From: Terriglobia bacterium
Lineage (GTDB): Bacteria > Acidobacteriota > Terriglobia > Bryobacterales > Bryobacteraceae
DNA: 50,138 nucleotides
Assembly (NCBI GenBank): GCA_020073365.1
Contig: JAIQFL010000029.1
Coordinates: 1 to 50,138, forward strand
Direction of reading: 5' to 3'
The stretch's first letter is position 1. Every line of letters begins with the position of its first letter. The notes beneath the pieces were generated by a model. The model was not told the origin of the DNA and did not search any database. It saw nothing but the letters and a program-made list of their open reading frames with translations. Position numbers and translations under genes: made by a program. Positions 1-7,053 of the stretch are shown here, piece by piece.

Positions 1-29
1 GACGACGGAAAACGATCGTCTGTCCCACC
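1..29 (+). repeat. Dispersed palindromic repeat, family R, copy 1 (cut by window edge)
   Basis: The last part reads GATCGTCTGTCCCACC, the same end as the copies at 863-915 and 36557-36609. Its left part lies outside the window. It shares orientation with the 863 copy, so the dioxygenase gene between them is bracketed by direct copies. Confidence 0.7.
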
Positions 30-70
30 GCCCAACGCCACACTGGTTGCGATATGTTGTAGTGAATCGA

Positions 71-838
71 ATGCTGACGGATGCGGATCGGCAACAACTG
101 GATCGACGAGGCTACCTGGTGCTGCCAGGTTTGATGAGCGCGGATCTGCTCGAGTGCCTGCGCCGCCGCGTGGAGGAACTTTTTGCGGGAGAGGGCGGCG
201 CGGCCGGCTCGGAATTCAAACAGGAACCGGGGGCGCGCCGCCTCGCGAACCTGGTGAACAAGGGCCGCGTGTTCGAGGAGGTAATCCTTACCCCCTCCGT
301 GCTGGAATGCATGGGGCAGGTGCTCGGGCCGAGATTCAAATTGAGCAGCCTGAACGTGCGCTCGGCCGATCCATACGGCGACTGCGACCAGCCGATGCAC
401 GCCGATAGCGGAGCCGTCGCCGACGAGCGGGGATACTGGGTGGCAAATTCGGTGTGGATGCTGGATGATTTCACGCCGGAAAACGGCGCCACCCGCATGG
501 TTCCGGGATCGCACCGCTGGGGGCAGGCGCCGCCGCCTGGGATGTACGAGCCACATCCCCAGCAGAAGCTCGTGACCGGGAAGGCCGGCACGGTAGTGGT
601 GATGAACGCCCACATGTGGCACGGGGGAACGGCCAATTGCACGGCTGCGCCGAGACGCGCCATGCACGTTTACTACACCCGCTGGGACAAACCACAGCAG
701 CAGTATCAGAAGGCGCTGCTCAACGCGGAAGTGCAGGCCAGGCTCGGCGAAGAGGCGCGCCGCATTCTGGCGCTCGACGATCCGCTGAACGACGAACTGA
801 GCGCCACGGGAAGCGGCGTGAGCGGCTTCATGAAGTAG
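71..838 (+). CDS. Phytanoyl-CoA dioxygenase (PhyH) family protein
   Basis: Non-heme Fe(II)/2-oxoglutarate-dependent oxygenase of the PhyH type; these hydroxylate small molecules or lipids, and the substrate cannot be told here. The facial triad is visible: MHADSG gives the HxD pair near residue 122, the distal His is in MWHGGTANC near residue 193, and a downstream RRAMHVYYTRW supplies the 2-oxoglutarate-binding Arg region. Length (255 aa) is normal. The frame opens 24 bases earlier at TTG, but I chose the first ATG, which leads into MLTDADRQQLDRRGYLVLPG, the usual family N-terminus (a helix followed by GYLVLPGL). No operon partner; it sits between two direct copies of repeat family R. Family call is firm, substrate unknown. 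Confidence 0.88.
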   Translation: MLTDADRQQLDRRGYLVLPGLMSADLLECLRRRVEELFAGEGGAAGSEFKQEPGARRLANLVNKGRVFEEVILTPSVLECMGQVLGPRFKLSSLNVRSADPYGDCDQPMHADSGAVADERGYWVANSVWMLDDFTPENGATRMVPGSHRWGQAPPPGMYEPHPQQKLVTGKAGTVVVMNAHMWHGGTANCTAAPRRAMHVYYTRWDKPQQQYQKALLNAEVQARLGEEARRILALDDPLNDELSATGSGVSGFMK

Positions 839-862
839 GCGTTGATTTCCCGCCGGCGTCGA

Positions 863-915
863 AGCCGGCCGAAAGCCGGTTTGACAGACGACAAAGGGCG
901 ATCGTCTGTCCCACC
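863..915 (+). repeat. Dispersed palindromic repeat, family R, copy 2
   Basis: Two adjacent hairpins: GCCGGCCGAAAGCCGG and GACAGACGAC...GATCGTCTGTC, followed by CCACC. It lies between the convergent ends of the dioxygenase gene and cbiO, where it could act as a bidirectional transcription stop, but it has no U-tract. Confidence 0.75.
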
Positions 916-925
916 TTATCTTCAT

Positions 926-1720
926 CTAGCCGTCATCGCCATGCACGTGCGGATGCGAATGCATCTCTCCTCCGGCATGGCGATGCCGGTGCGCATGCAC
1001 CAGGTTGGTGCGACGCAACAGGTCGGAGTCGCGCAGCACCTCGCCCGGAGTTCGATCCGCCACGAGTTGTCCCGCGTCCAGAACATAGCAGCGGTCGGCG
1101 ATGTCTTCCAGGTCCCGCAAATCGTGCGTGGCGGTGATCACGGATTTGGCGCCTCCGCCCCATTCCACCAGCAGATCGATCAGTTGGCTTTGGCTGCGCG
1201 GGTCCAGGGCGGCGGTCGGCTCATCCAGAAGAAGCACCGCCGGGTCCAGCACCAGCACGCTGGCGAGCGCCACTCGCTTCTTCTCTCCGCCGGACAATCG
1301 GTGGGGAATCCGATCCTTCAAATGGGCAATGCGCAGCCGTTCCAGGATCTCTCCTACCCGGTCGCGCACCTCGCTTTTGGGCCAGCGAAGTTGCAGCGGG
1401 CCGAAAGCCACTTCGTCGAAGACGGTGGGGTTGAAAAGCTGCACATCCGGGTTCTGAAAGACCAGTCCCACCTGGCGGCGGAAATCGTAGGCGAACCCAT
1501 CGTGGCCGAAGCTGTGTTCGGTCAACTCCTCGCCACGGAACCGCACCTGTCCCGATTCCGGAAAATAGAGCCCGTCGAGGATGCGGAGGAGGGTCGACTT
1601 TCCGGAGCCGTTGGCCCCCAGCAGCGCGATGCGGGTCCCTTCCGTAATGGCCAGACTGAGATTGCTCAGGGCAGTCTGCCGTTGATAGCGATACGTGAGA
1701 CGATCGACTTCGAAAAGCAT
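926..1720 (-). CDS. cbiO: Cobalt/nickel ECF transporter ATPase CbiO
   Basis: ATP-binding subunit of a group I energy-coupling-factor transporter for Co2+ or Ni2+, on the cytoplasmic face with CbiQ and CbiM. Walker A GANGSGKST is near residue 35, the signature LSGGEKKRVALA near 135, Walker B VLLLDEPTAALD near 155, and the switch His in THDLRDLED. The tail is rich in His (HAHRHRHAGGEMHSHPHVHG), fitting metal binding or buffering. The chosen ATG overlaps the cbiQ stop (TGATG), giving MLFEVDRLTYRY, the normal family start; another ATG lies 15 bases upstream inside cbiQ. Last gene of the TonB receptor-cbiM-cbiQ-cbiO cluster. Whether the metal is Co or Ni cannot be decided from sequence. Confidence 0.93.
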   Translation of the reverse strand: MLFEVDRLTYRYQRQTALSNLSLAITEGTRIALLGANGSGKSTLLRILDGLYFPESGQVRFRGEELTEHSFGHDGFAYDFRRQVGLVFQNPDVQLFNPTVFDEVAFGPLQLRWPKSEVRDRVGEILERLRIAHLKDRIPHRLSGGEKKRVALASVLVLDPAVLLLDEPTAALDPRSQSQLIDLLVEWGGGAKSVITATHDLRDLEDIADRCYVLDAGQLVADRTPGEVLRDSDLLRRTNLVHAHRHRHAGGEMHSHPHVHGDDG

Positions 1721-2556
1721 CAGCGGCCCGCCCATGTGGCCCCCGCGGTCAGTCCCGCAAAAAGGGCCAGCGCCGCCCAATCGCGGCCGTTCATCTGAAA
1801 CTCATCCAGCAGGTAGACCTCGCCGCGGAATCCGCGCGCCTGCATGGCCAGGAACACCTCGCCACTCAACTGAAACGCTTTGGTGATCAGCACTCCTCCG
1901 CTCGAGACGGCCAACCGCCGATGGTCGCCGGCACTCAACCTGCCCACCGTACGGCTCTTGCGCGACTCGAACATTTCGTGAGCCGTCTCCAGCAGCAGCA
2001 GAATGTACCGGAAGGTCATGCCGAGCACCACCACAAAGACCACGGGCACGCGAAAGACCCGCAGCGCCTTCAAAACGTGCGTCCACGGAGTGGTAAAGAC
2101 CAGCAGCAGCGCAAGCGTGGCGGAAGTCTCAACCCGCAGAATCAGGTAGCCGGCGGTGGTCAGGCCCTGTGCGGTGACGTCCCAATCGAGAGCGGGCACG
2201 TGGTAGACGGAGTTGCCCGGAGTCAGGAAGATGGCGGGGATCGCGATCGCTCCAGTGAAGGTCAGCGCGCTCATCCAGACCGGCATTACCAGGGATGAGA
2301 GAGAGAGTCCGGAGAATCCAGCGAGCGCCGCGGCGACAGCGAAGATGAATCCGATCACCCACAGCTTGCTGGAGAGAGCGGCAGATAGAATCAAGGCCAG
2401 CAGCCCGACCAGCTTGACTCTCGGATCGAGGTCCTGCAACAGTCCGCCGCGGCTGGCGAGGGTATCCGCATACATCGCCCGGCTGGTGGCGGCGTACAGT
2501 CCGTCGATGGTGCGTTCCACGAAGGAGCCGCGACGTTTTCCGTGGTATCCACTCAT
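1720..2556 (-). CDS. cbiQ: Cobalt/nickel ECF transporter transmembrane protein CbiQ
   Basis: Integral membrane coupling subunit (T component) of the ECF transporter. About 278 aa, with hydrophobic segments around LVGLLALILSAALSS, LWVIGFIFAVAAALAG, TLALLLVFTTPW and VPVVFVVVLGMTFRYILLL, and the EMFESRKSRT stretch, the family's ATPase-coupling region with its ARG-like motif. The N-terminal DPRVKLVGLL is typical of CbiQ. I chose the ATG opening MSGYHGKRRGSFVERTI; the reading frame runs upstream into cbiM but that part is non-homologous. The start codon overlaps the stop of a 12-codon ORF (ATGA), and the gene's own stop overlaps the cbiO ATG, so the three genes are tightly coupled. Confidence 0.9.
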   Translation of the reverse strand: MSGYHGKRRGSFVERTIDGLYAATSRAMYADTLASRGGLLQDLDPRVKLVGLLALILSAALSSKLWVIGFIFAVAAALAGFSGLSLSSLVMPVWMSALTFTGAIAIPAIFLTPGNSVYHVPALDWDVTAQGLTTAGYLILRVETSATLALLLVFTTPWTHVLKALRVFRVPVVFVVVLGMTFRYILLLLETAHEMFESRKSRTVGRLSAGDHRRLAVSSGGVLITKAFQLSGEVFLAMQARGFRGEVYLLDEFQMNGRDWAALALFAGLTAGATWAGR

Positions 2557-2594
2557 GGGGCTTCCTTGCGGTTTCCGTGGTATCCACTCATGGG
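2537..2594. repeat. 23-bp tandem direct repeat over the cbiQ start
   Basis: Identical 23-base units at 2537-2559 and 2572-2594, period 35. Because 35 is not a multiple of three, the upstream unit falls in a different frame from cbiQ and makes the short coupled ORF. Confidence 0.85.
2553..2591 (-). CDS. 12-codon ORF coupled between cbiM and cbiQ
   Basis: Encodes MSGYHGNRKEAP. Its ATG overlaps the cbiM stop as ATGA, and its TGA overlaps the cbiQ ATG as ATGA. It arose from a tandem duplication: 23 bases at 2537-2559 recur at 2572-2594, so the first codons of cbiQ (MSGYHGK) are present twice with a 35-base period. It is too short for a known function. It may simply pass ribosomes from cbiM to cbiQ. 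Geometry is read directly from sequence; translation is inferred. Confidence 0.5.
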   Translation of the reverse strand: MSGYHGNRKEAP

Positions 2595-3676
2595 CCGGCC
2601 GCCCCTGCGGCGCGGTGCTGGCTCCGCAGCAATTTGCCGATACCAAAGGACCCTAACATCACCAGCCCCACTCCGAACATCGCCGAAAGCAGGTATCCGA
2701 ACGACCGGCTGCGCACATAGGACGGAGCGTATCGCCCGAAGGGCGCGGTCCACATGGAGGACAACCGCTCGAGGCCTTTGGGGGGACGTGCGGGAGGAGC
2801 CTGGTTCAAAGAGGATGCTGCGATCTGTTGCCGGACGGCCGGATCGGCGAAATCCGACGCCACCCATTCTCCCCATGCGGACCCCGCCGCCAGGATTCCG
2901 AGGGGCGTCAGGAGCATCAAAGCGCCCAGGCCCAACCACAGCGGGCGCAGAGCCTTCCTGCCGGCCTGGGATACTTCCTCTACCAGGTTTCCGGCGAGAC
3001 CGGAGGTCGCGCGCAGCAACGACGGGTCGGATTGTTGGAGGAAGGCCACCACACCCGCGGAAACAAAGAGCTCGGCAAGCCCGGCGATGGTCAGGTGACC
3101 GATCATCATGGCGGGAATGGCAATGCCGAGCGGGTAGGGACAATACAGGGGCGCGCCCGAAGCATCGCGATAAAGCAGCGGCTGAATTCCGAATTCGATA
3201 GCGGCACACAGCGCCGAAACATTGATCGCGGCGTAACCTGCCAGTCCCGCCGCGATCACACGCCGCGGTGAAACAATCGCGGTCCGCCCCGCAACGGCTC
3301 TGTAGACCGCGTACGACACCAGGGAGCCCACGATGGCGATGTTGAAGCAGTTTGCGCCGATCGCCGTGATTCCGCCATCGCCGAAGAACAATGCTTGAAT
3401 AATAAGCGCCATGGAGACCGCCAGCATGGCGGCCCAGGGTCCCAGGACGACCGTTGCGAGCCCGATTCCGACCGCGTGGCCCGTGGTCCCTCCCGGCAGA
3501 GGGAGATTGAACATCATGATCACAAAACTGAAAGCAGCGAAAAGCGAGAGCAGCGGAACCAGGCGGGTATGCAGCACCCTTTTGACGCGACGGAGAGCGA
3601 CATACCAGAACGGCGCGGCCCCGCTGTACAATGCGGCGCAAGTGGCAGGACTCAGGTATCCATCGGGAATATGCAT
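2588..3676 (-). CDS. cbiM: Cobalt/nickel ECF transporter substrate-binding membrane protein CbiM (with C-terminal extension)
   Basis: Metal-binding S component of a Co/Ni ECF transporter. The N-terminus MHIPDGYLSP is the diagnostic CbiM/NikM start, whose first residues and His2 coordinate the metal after exposure of the N-terminus; MMFNLPLPGGTTGHAVG carries further conserved His. Several membrane helices follow (VLGPWAAMLAVSMALIIQALFFGDGG). At 362 aa it is longer than a bare CbiM (~220); the C-terminal part has two more hydrophobic segments (PLWLGLGALMLLTPLGILAA and GYLLSAMFGVGLVMLGSFG) and looks like a fused CbiN/PDGLE-type accessory domain, which would explain why no separate cbiN is present. 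It starts 5 bases after the TonB-receptor stop. Confidence 0.92.
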   Translation of the reverse strand: MHIPDGYLSPATCAALYSGAAPFWYVALRRVKRVLHTRLVPLLSLFAAFSFVIMMFNLPLPGGTTGHAVGIGLATVVLGPWAAMLAVSMALIIQALFFGDGGITAIGANCFNIAIVGSLVSYAVYRAVAGRTAIVSPRRVIAAGLAGYAAINVSALCAAIEFGIQPLLYRDASGAPLYCPYPLGIAIPAMMIGHLTIAGLAELFVSAGVVAFLQQSDPSLLRATSGLAGNLVEEVSQAGRKALRPLWLGLGALMLLTPLGILAAGSAWGEWVASDFADPAVRQQIAASSLNQAPPARPPKGLERLSSMWTAPFGRYAPSYVRSRSFGYLLSAMFGVGLVMLGSFGIGKLLRSQHRAAGAAGP

Positions 3677-3681
3677 AGCGC

Positions 3682-6036
3682 CTATTTACCCCTCAGCCGG
3701 AAGGTCAACCCGGCCACCGCGGTCAGCGGGTATCCTGGGGTGCCGTGAATGCGGCCCACAATGGGGGCGTCGGGGGTGACTCTCGAGTCGAAATAGTTCT
3801 GGGTCTCGTAGTAGTCGCGGTTGGTGAGATTGTCGAAGCTCAGATTGAGCTCCACGCCGCGGCGAAGCTGCCGGGCCAATCCCAGGTCGAAAACAGTGTG
3901 GCCGGAGGCGACAATGGAAGGGTCCTCACCGTCCAGGCGATAGTGGTTGATCGCGCGCATGCGCAGGGACCCGCTCCAGCCGTGCCAGCCCGCCATCGTC
4001 AACGCCGCATTCGCTACGAAATGAGGCGCGCTGTCCACATACACGCGGTGGTCTCCGCCCTTGAAGAAGGCGTTGGCGATCTTGGTCAGGCCGCCATTCA
4101 GCGAGAGGTGGCGGCTGATGGCCACAGAAGCTTTAGCCTCGTAGCCGTAGGCGCGGCTGGGGCCTTTGAACTCGAAGCTGCCGTCGTCGGGGATGTAGAC
4201 CTGCTCGTTCGAATGGTCGATCAGGAAGGCGTCCGTGGCGACGGAGAGTCGCCCGAAGTTCGAGGACGTGCCGAACTGGTAGAAGTCGGTGGTTGCCACC
4301 CGTGGCTGGTTTGGCATTTCGACCACTCCGCGAGCGTCGATGCTGTTGATGCCCCGGCCGTAGTTCAGGTGAAGCGTAAGCGGCAGGCGATGCGAAGGAG
4401 TAAACGCGGCGTTTCCCTTCCCCTGCCACCTGCCGGCCGATTGCACCCCGCCCTGGTCCGGACTCACCTTGTCGGCTACGTCGAAGTGGAACTCGTCGAA
4501 CCGGATGCCGCCGCCCAGCAGCAGACGACCGCGCAGCAGGCTGAGGCTCTCCTGCGCGTATCCCGCGCCATTGGTCACGTGCGCATCCGCCCGCGTCGTA
4601 ACGCTCGTGGGAACACGGCCCTCGCGGGGGTAGAGGCCCACGTTGATCTCATTGTCGTGAAAGTTCGCGCCGGCGACCAGCACGGCAGTGATCCCGAACA
4701 GTTTGTGAATGTGGGTCTCCTGCGCGTTCAGCCCCTGCTGGAGGCGTGAATCGTGCTGCTGGAAGGCGTCGCCGTGTACCGGGTCATTCAAATAGAAAGT
4801 GAAATTGGAATACAGGTCGAAGAGCGAGCGGGCCACGAACCCGTCGGCCTTGAAGGTGTCGCCGTTGTCGTAGGTCTTGATGAAATAGGCGGAAGCGGTG
4901 CCGAGTTTGACGCGCCCGCCGTCGCTGGGGTCGACGTACCCGAAACGGTCCAGGAGGCCGGCATCCACGAGATCCAGCGGGATCTGTCCGGACGAGTAGA
5001 AGTCGTTGCGGCCGAAGAGAAGCCGGAAGCCGATTTTCTCGCCGTCATCCAGGCTTCGCGTGTAGTTCCCGTTGAAGTTATCACGGCGGTACCGGCCGGG
5101 GCTTTGAAACGGACCATCCGTATAAGAGCCCTCGTAGGCGAGGTAGGCGTCTGCCTTCTGCACATCGGGGCTGAAGGCCAGGAATCCGCGGCCGCTGTTG
5201 AAATTGCCGCCCTGCAACCGCACTGTGAACTGTTCCGGAAGGGATTCGCGCTGATGGATGTGGACGACGCCCAGGCCGCTGAAGTCGCCATACTCGGCGC
5301 TGAACGGCCCGTTGGTGATGGTGACGTCCTCGATCAACTCAGGGCTGAGCGCTTTGAGCGAGCCCAGATAGCCCTGCCCGTGGCCCTGGGTGCCCTGGTT
5401 CTGCTGGACGTCATCCACCATGACCTTAAGGCCGCCATTCACGCCGCCGTGATCGAGATTGAAGCCGAAACGTCGGATCTCGAGCGATTTGCCGCCGCCT
5501 TCGTGCTGGCCGGCGTCGATCCCGGCATTGAGTTGCTGGAGCACCTGGTCGTCGCGCGTGAACAGCGTTCGATTGAAAACCTCCGCGTTCCGCAAATCCA
5601 CTTCCGGCTCGACGGACTTGGCCGAAATCACGATGCTCTGGTGCTGCGGGGCGAATTGCGAGAGCGTGACGTCGTGCTCGGCTGTTTGCCCGGCGAGTGT
5701 GAACCGTTGGGTCGCGCCGGTCAAGCCGGGAGCCTCGGCTGCAAGCTGGTAATCGCCATCGGGGACGGTAGCGAACTGGAAGCGGCCTTCATCGTTCGAC
5801 GTAGCGGTCAAGCGGAGGCCCGCGGCAGTCTGCAAACGCACGGTAGCGCTTGGGACAGCCTTGCCTTGTGGATCGACCACCTTTCCTGAGAGGCCGCTTT
5901 CGGCAAACGCGCCGGACACGGTGAGAAAAAGCACTGCGAGGACAGGAGTGAAGAGCGCGATGACCCAGAGGGTACCGCGGTCGCGCGCGGACCGGGGCGT
6001 CGGCCCCACTTTCTCACCCACAGATGAAATCCTCAT
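3682..6036 (-). CDS. TonB-dependent receptor with carboxypeptidase-regulatory domain, predicted Co/Ni (or metallophore) importer
   Basis: Outer-membrane active transporter, about 784 aa. A signal region (ALFTPVLAVLFLTVSGAFA) is followed by a carboxypeptidase-regulatory-like beta-sandwich (SGLSGKVVDPQGKAVPSATV) near residues 45-130. The plug domain follows (VMVDDVQQNQGTQGHGQG, then EDVTITNGPFSAEYGDFSG), then a 22-strand-type barrel to the end. ATG at 6036 was chosen because GAGGA lies 9 bases upstream; the frame also opens at GTG 6063. It runs into cbiM with a 5-base gap, so receptor and inner-membrane transporter are very likely one transcript, pointing to cobalt or nickel uptake across both membranes. 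The substrate is inferred from context, not from the receptor sequence. Confidence 0.88.
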   Translation of the reverse strand: MRISSVGEKVGPTPRSARDRGTLWVIALFTPVLAVLFLTVSGAFAESGLSGKVVDPQGKAVPSATVRLQTAAGLRLTATSNDEGRFQFATVPDGDYQLAAEAPGLTGATQRFTLAGQTAEHDVTLSQFAPQHQSIVISAKSVEPEVDLRNAEVFNRTLFTRDDQVLQQLNAGIDAGQHEGGGKSLEIRRFGFNLDHGGVNGGLKVMVDDVQQNQGTQGHGQGYLGSLKALSPELIEDVTITNGPFSAEYGDFSGLGVVHIHQRESLPEQFTVRLQGGNFNSGRGFLAFSPDVQKADAYLAYEGSYTDGPFQSPGRYRRDNFNGNYTRSLDDGEKIGFRLLFGRNDFYSSGQIPLDLVDAGLLDRFGYVDPSDGGRVKLGTASAYFIKTYDNGDTFKADGFVARSLFDLYSNFTFYLNDPVHGDAFQQHDSRLQQGLNAQETHIHKLFGITAVLVAGANFHDNEINVGLYPREGRVPTSVTTRADAHVTNGAGYAQESLSLLRGRLLLGGGIRFDEFHFDVADKVSPDQGGVQSAGRWQGKGNAAFTPSHRLPLTLHLNYGRGINSIDARGVVEMPNQPRVATTDFYQFGTSSNFGRLSVATDAFLIDHSNEQVYIPDDGSFEFKGPSRAYGYEAKASVAISRHLSLNGGLTKIANAFFKGGDHRVYVDSAPHFVANAALTMAGWHGWSGSLRMRAINHYRLDGEDPSIVASGHTVFDLGLARQLRRGVELNLSFDNLTNRDYYETQNYFDSRVTPDAPIVGRIHGTPGYPLTAVAGLTFRLRGK

Positions 6037-6402
6037 TCGGGCGTTCCTCAATCGCCGTAGCACTAATGTAAAAATCGTGCCACCAGCCTATAGTAATACG
6101 AATCTTAAATTGGTACTACGAGGCGAGAGGCCTGTTTGGATTGGTGGAGAACCCAACTCTCCGAAAGCGGCGCGGCTTCCTGTTGACGTTCCACCCGCGT
6201 TTCACCCCGAAGGCAGTGGCGGCGCGTTGAGGCGATGGCGTCGCTGGTGGAAGATGGAGTGCGGGTTCGGGCTGACATGTCCAGGCCTACAGGAGTTACG
6301 GCAACTTGCGGATGGGCGCGGGTCGGGGCGTTGCGGGCACGTGCCTGGAACGCACCCTTGGGACCCAGGAAGGGACCTACAATAAGAACATCACAGCCAA
6401 CC
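6037..6402. other. Divergent intergenic region upstream of the TonB-receptor cluster
   Basis: About 365 bases between divergent genes. The part next to the receptor is distinctly AT-rich (6061-6120) and probably holds its promoter; on the minus strand a TACTAT -10-like hexamer is readable near 6090. A short hairpin, GGAGAGTTGGGTTCTCC on the minus strand, lies near 6145-6161. I looked for a cobalamin or NiCo riboswitch and found only fragmentary resemblance (see rejected items). Confidence 0.4.
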
Positions 6403-6852
6403 ATGCCAACTCCTTTTGAGAGCGCGCAACTAAACCTTCAGCTCTTCGAACTCCGCCGCGAGCCTGTTTTGCGGGAGGCGCGCGACTGGTTCCTGCGCGA
6501 ATTCAACCCGGAGAACTTCAACGAACTCGTCGCGATGGTCAGTGGCGACCGAAACGCAGCCTTCCGGATGGTGCTCGGCTACTGGGACATGGCCGCTTCG
6601 CTCGTAACCAACGGTGCTATTGATGCCGATGCGTTCCGCGCGGCACACGGCGAGATCTTCGCAACCTTCAGCAAGATCCACCCGCATCTCGCCGAACTGC
6701 GTGCTGCCAGTGGCGAGCCCGAGTTCTGCAAGCACATGGAGGCGGTTGTCCTGGCCGCCCCTGAAGCGGAAGCAATTCTGGCGCGGCGCCGCGAAGCGAT
6801 GCGTGCTGCCGCCAAAGTGCGCGGATCGCAAAAGGTGCAGTCGCCCGCCTAA
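6403..6852 (+). CDS. Conserved hypothetical protein, 149 aa, helical
   Basis: I do not recognise a named family. The product MPTPFESAQLNLQLFELR... is soluble and predominantly helical, with no signal peptide, no membrane segment and no metal-binding cluster. Charged and hydrophobic residues alternate in long helices (PVLREARDWFLREFNP, AEAILARRREAMRAAAKV). The frame is open upstream to 6235, but that part has noncoding-like composition and the ATG at 6403 gives a compact protein. It is followed 200 bases later by the permease, so it is probably a separate transcript. Similar short helical proteins are common beside acidobacterial permease genes, by recollection only. Confidence 0.6.
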   Translation: MPTPFESAQLNLQLFELRREPVLREARDWFLREFNPENFNELVAMVSGDRNAAFRMVLGYWDMAASLVTNGAIDADAFRAAHGEIFATFSKIHPHLAELRAASGEPEFCKHMEAVVLAAPEAEAILARRREAMRAAAKVRGSQKVQSPA

Positions 6853-7053
6853 CTTATTCCTGGAAACGCAGTCACTTCGCAGAATTCCGTTCAGTGTGCC
6901 GACACGCACGGATTGGTGTGCGGAACGGCGATGCGGCACGGTGGCGGCCTCCAGCGAGGAAACGAGCGCCAAATGAACACCACCGGCTAATGCACGCGGC
7001 TCCGATGGGAGCCCCGACTGTAACCTTTTCCGCGCTGCGCAGTATAACCGTCG

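Noticed and set aside
112-663. Long open frames opposite the PhyH gene
   Set aside because: Mirror frames of a GC-rich coding sequence, with no domain and no ribosome-binding site.
2553-3641. 362-codon frame overlapping cbiM in another frame
   Set aside because: Only its last 12 codons, starting at 2591, are of interest as the coupled ORF; the rest is a shadow of cbiM.
6061-6300. Possible cobalamin riboswitch on the minus strand upstream of the TonB receptor
   Set aside because: Short matches exist (GCCACTGCC followed by GGGGTGAA, and a GTCAACAGGAAGCCGCG stretch resembling the B12 box), but the conserved core upstream and a proper AGGAGACC box are absent. A covariance-model search would decide; by eye it is not supportable.
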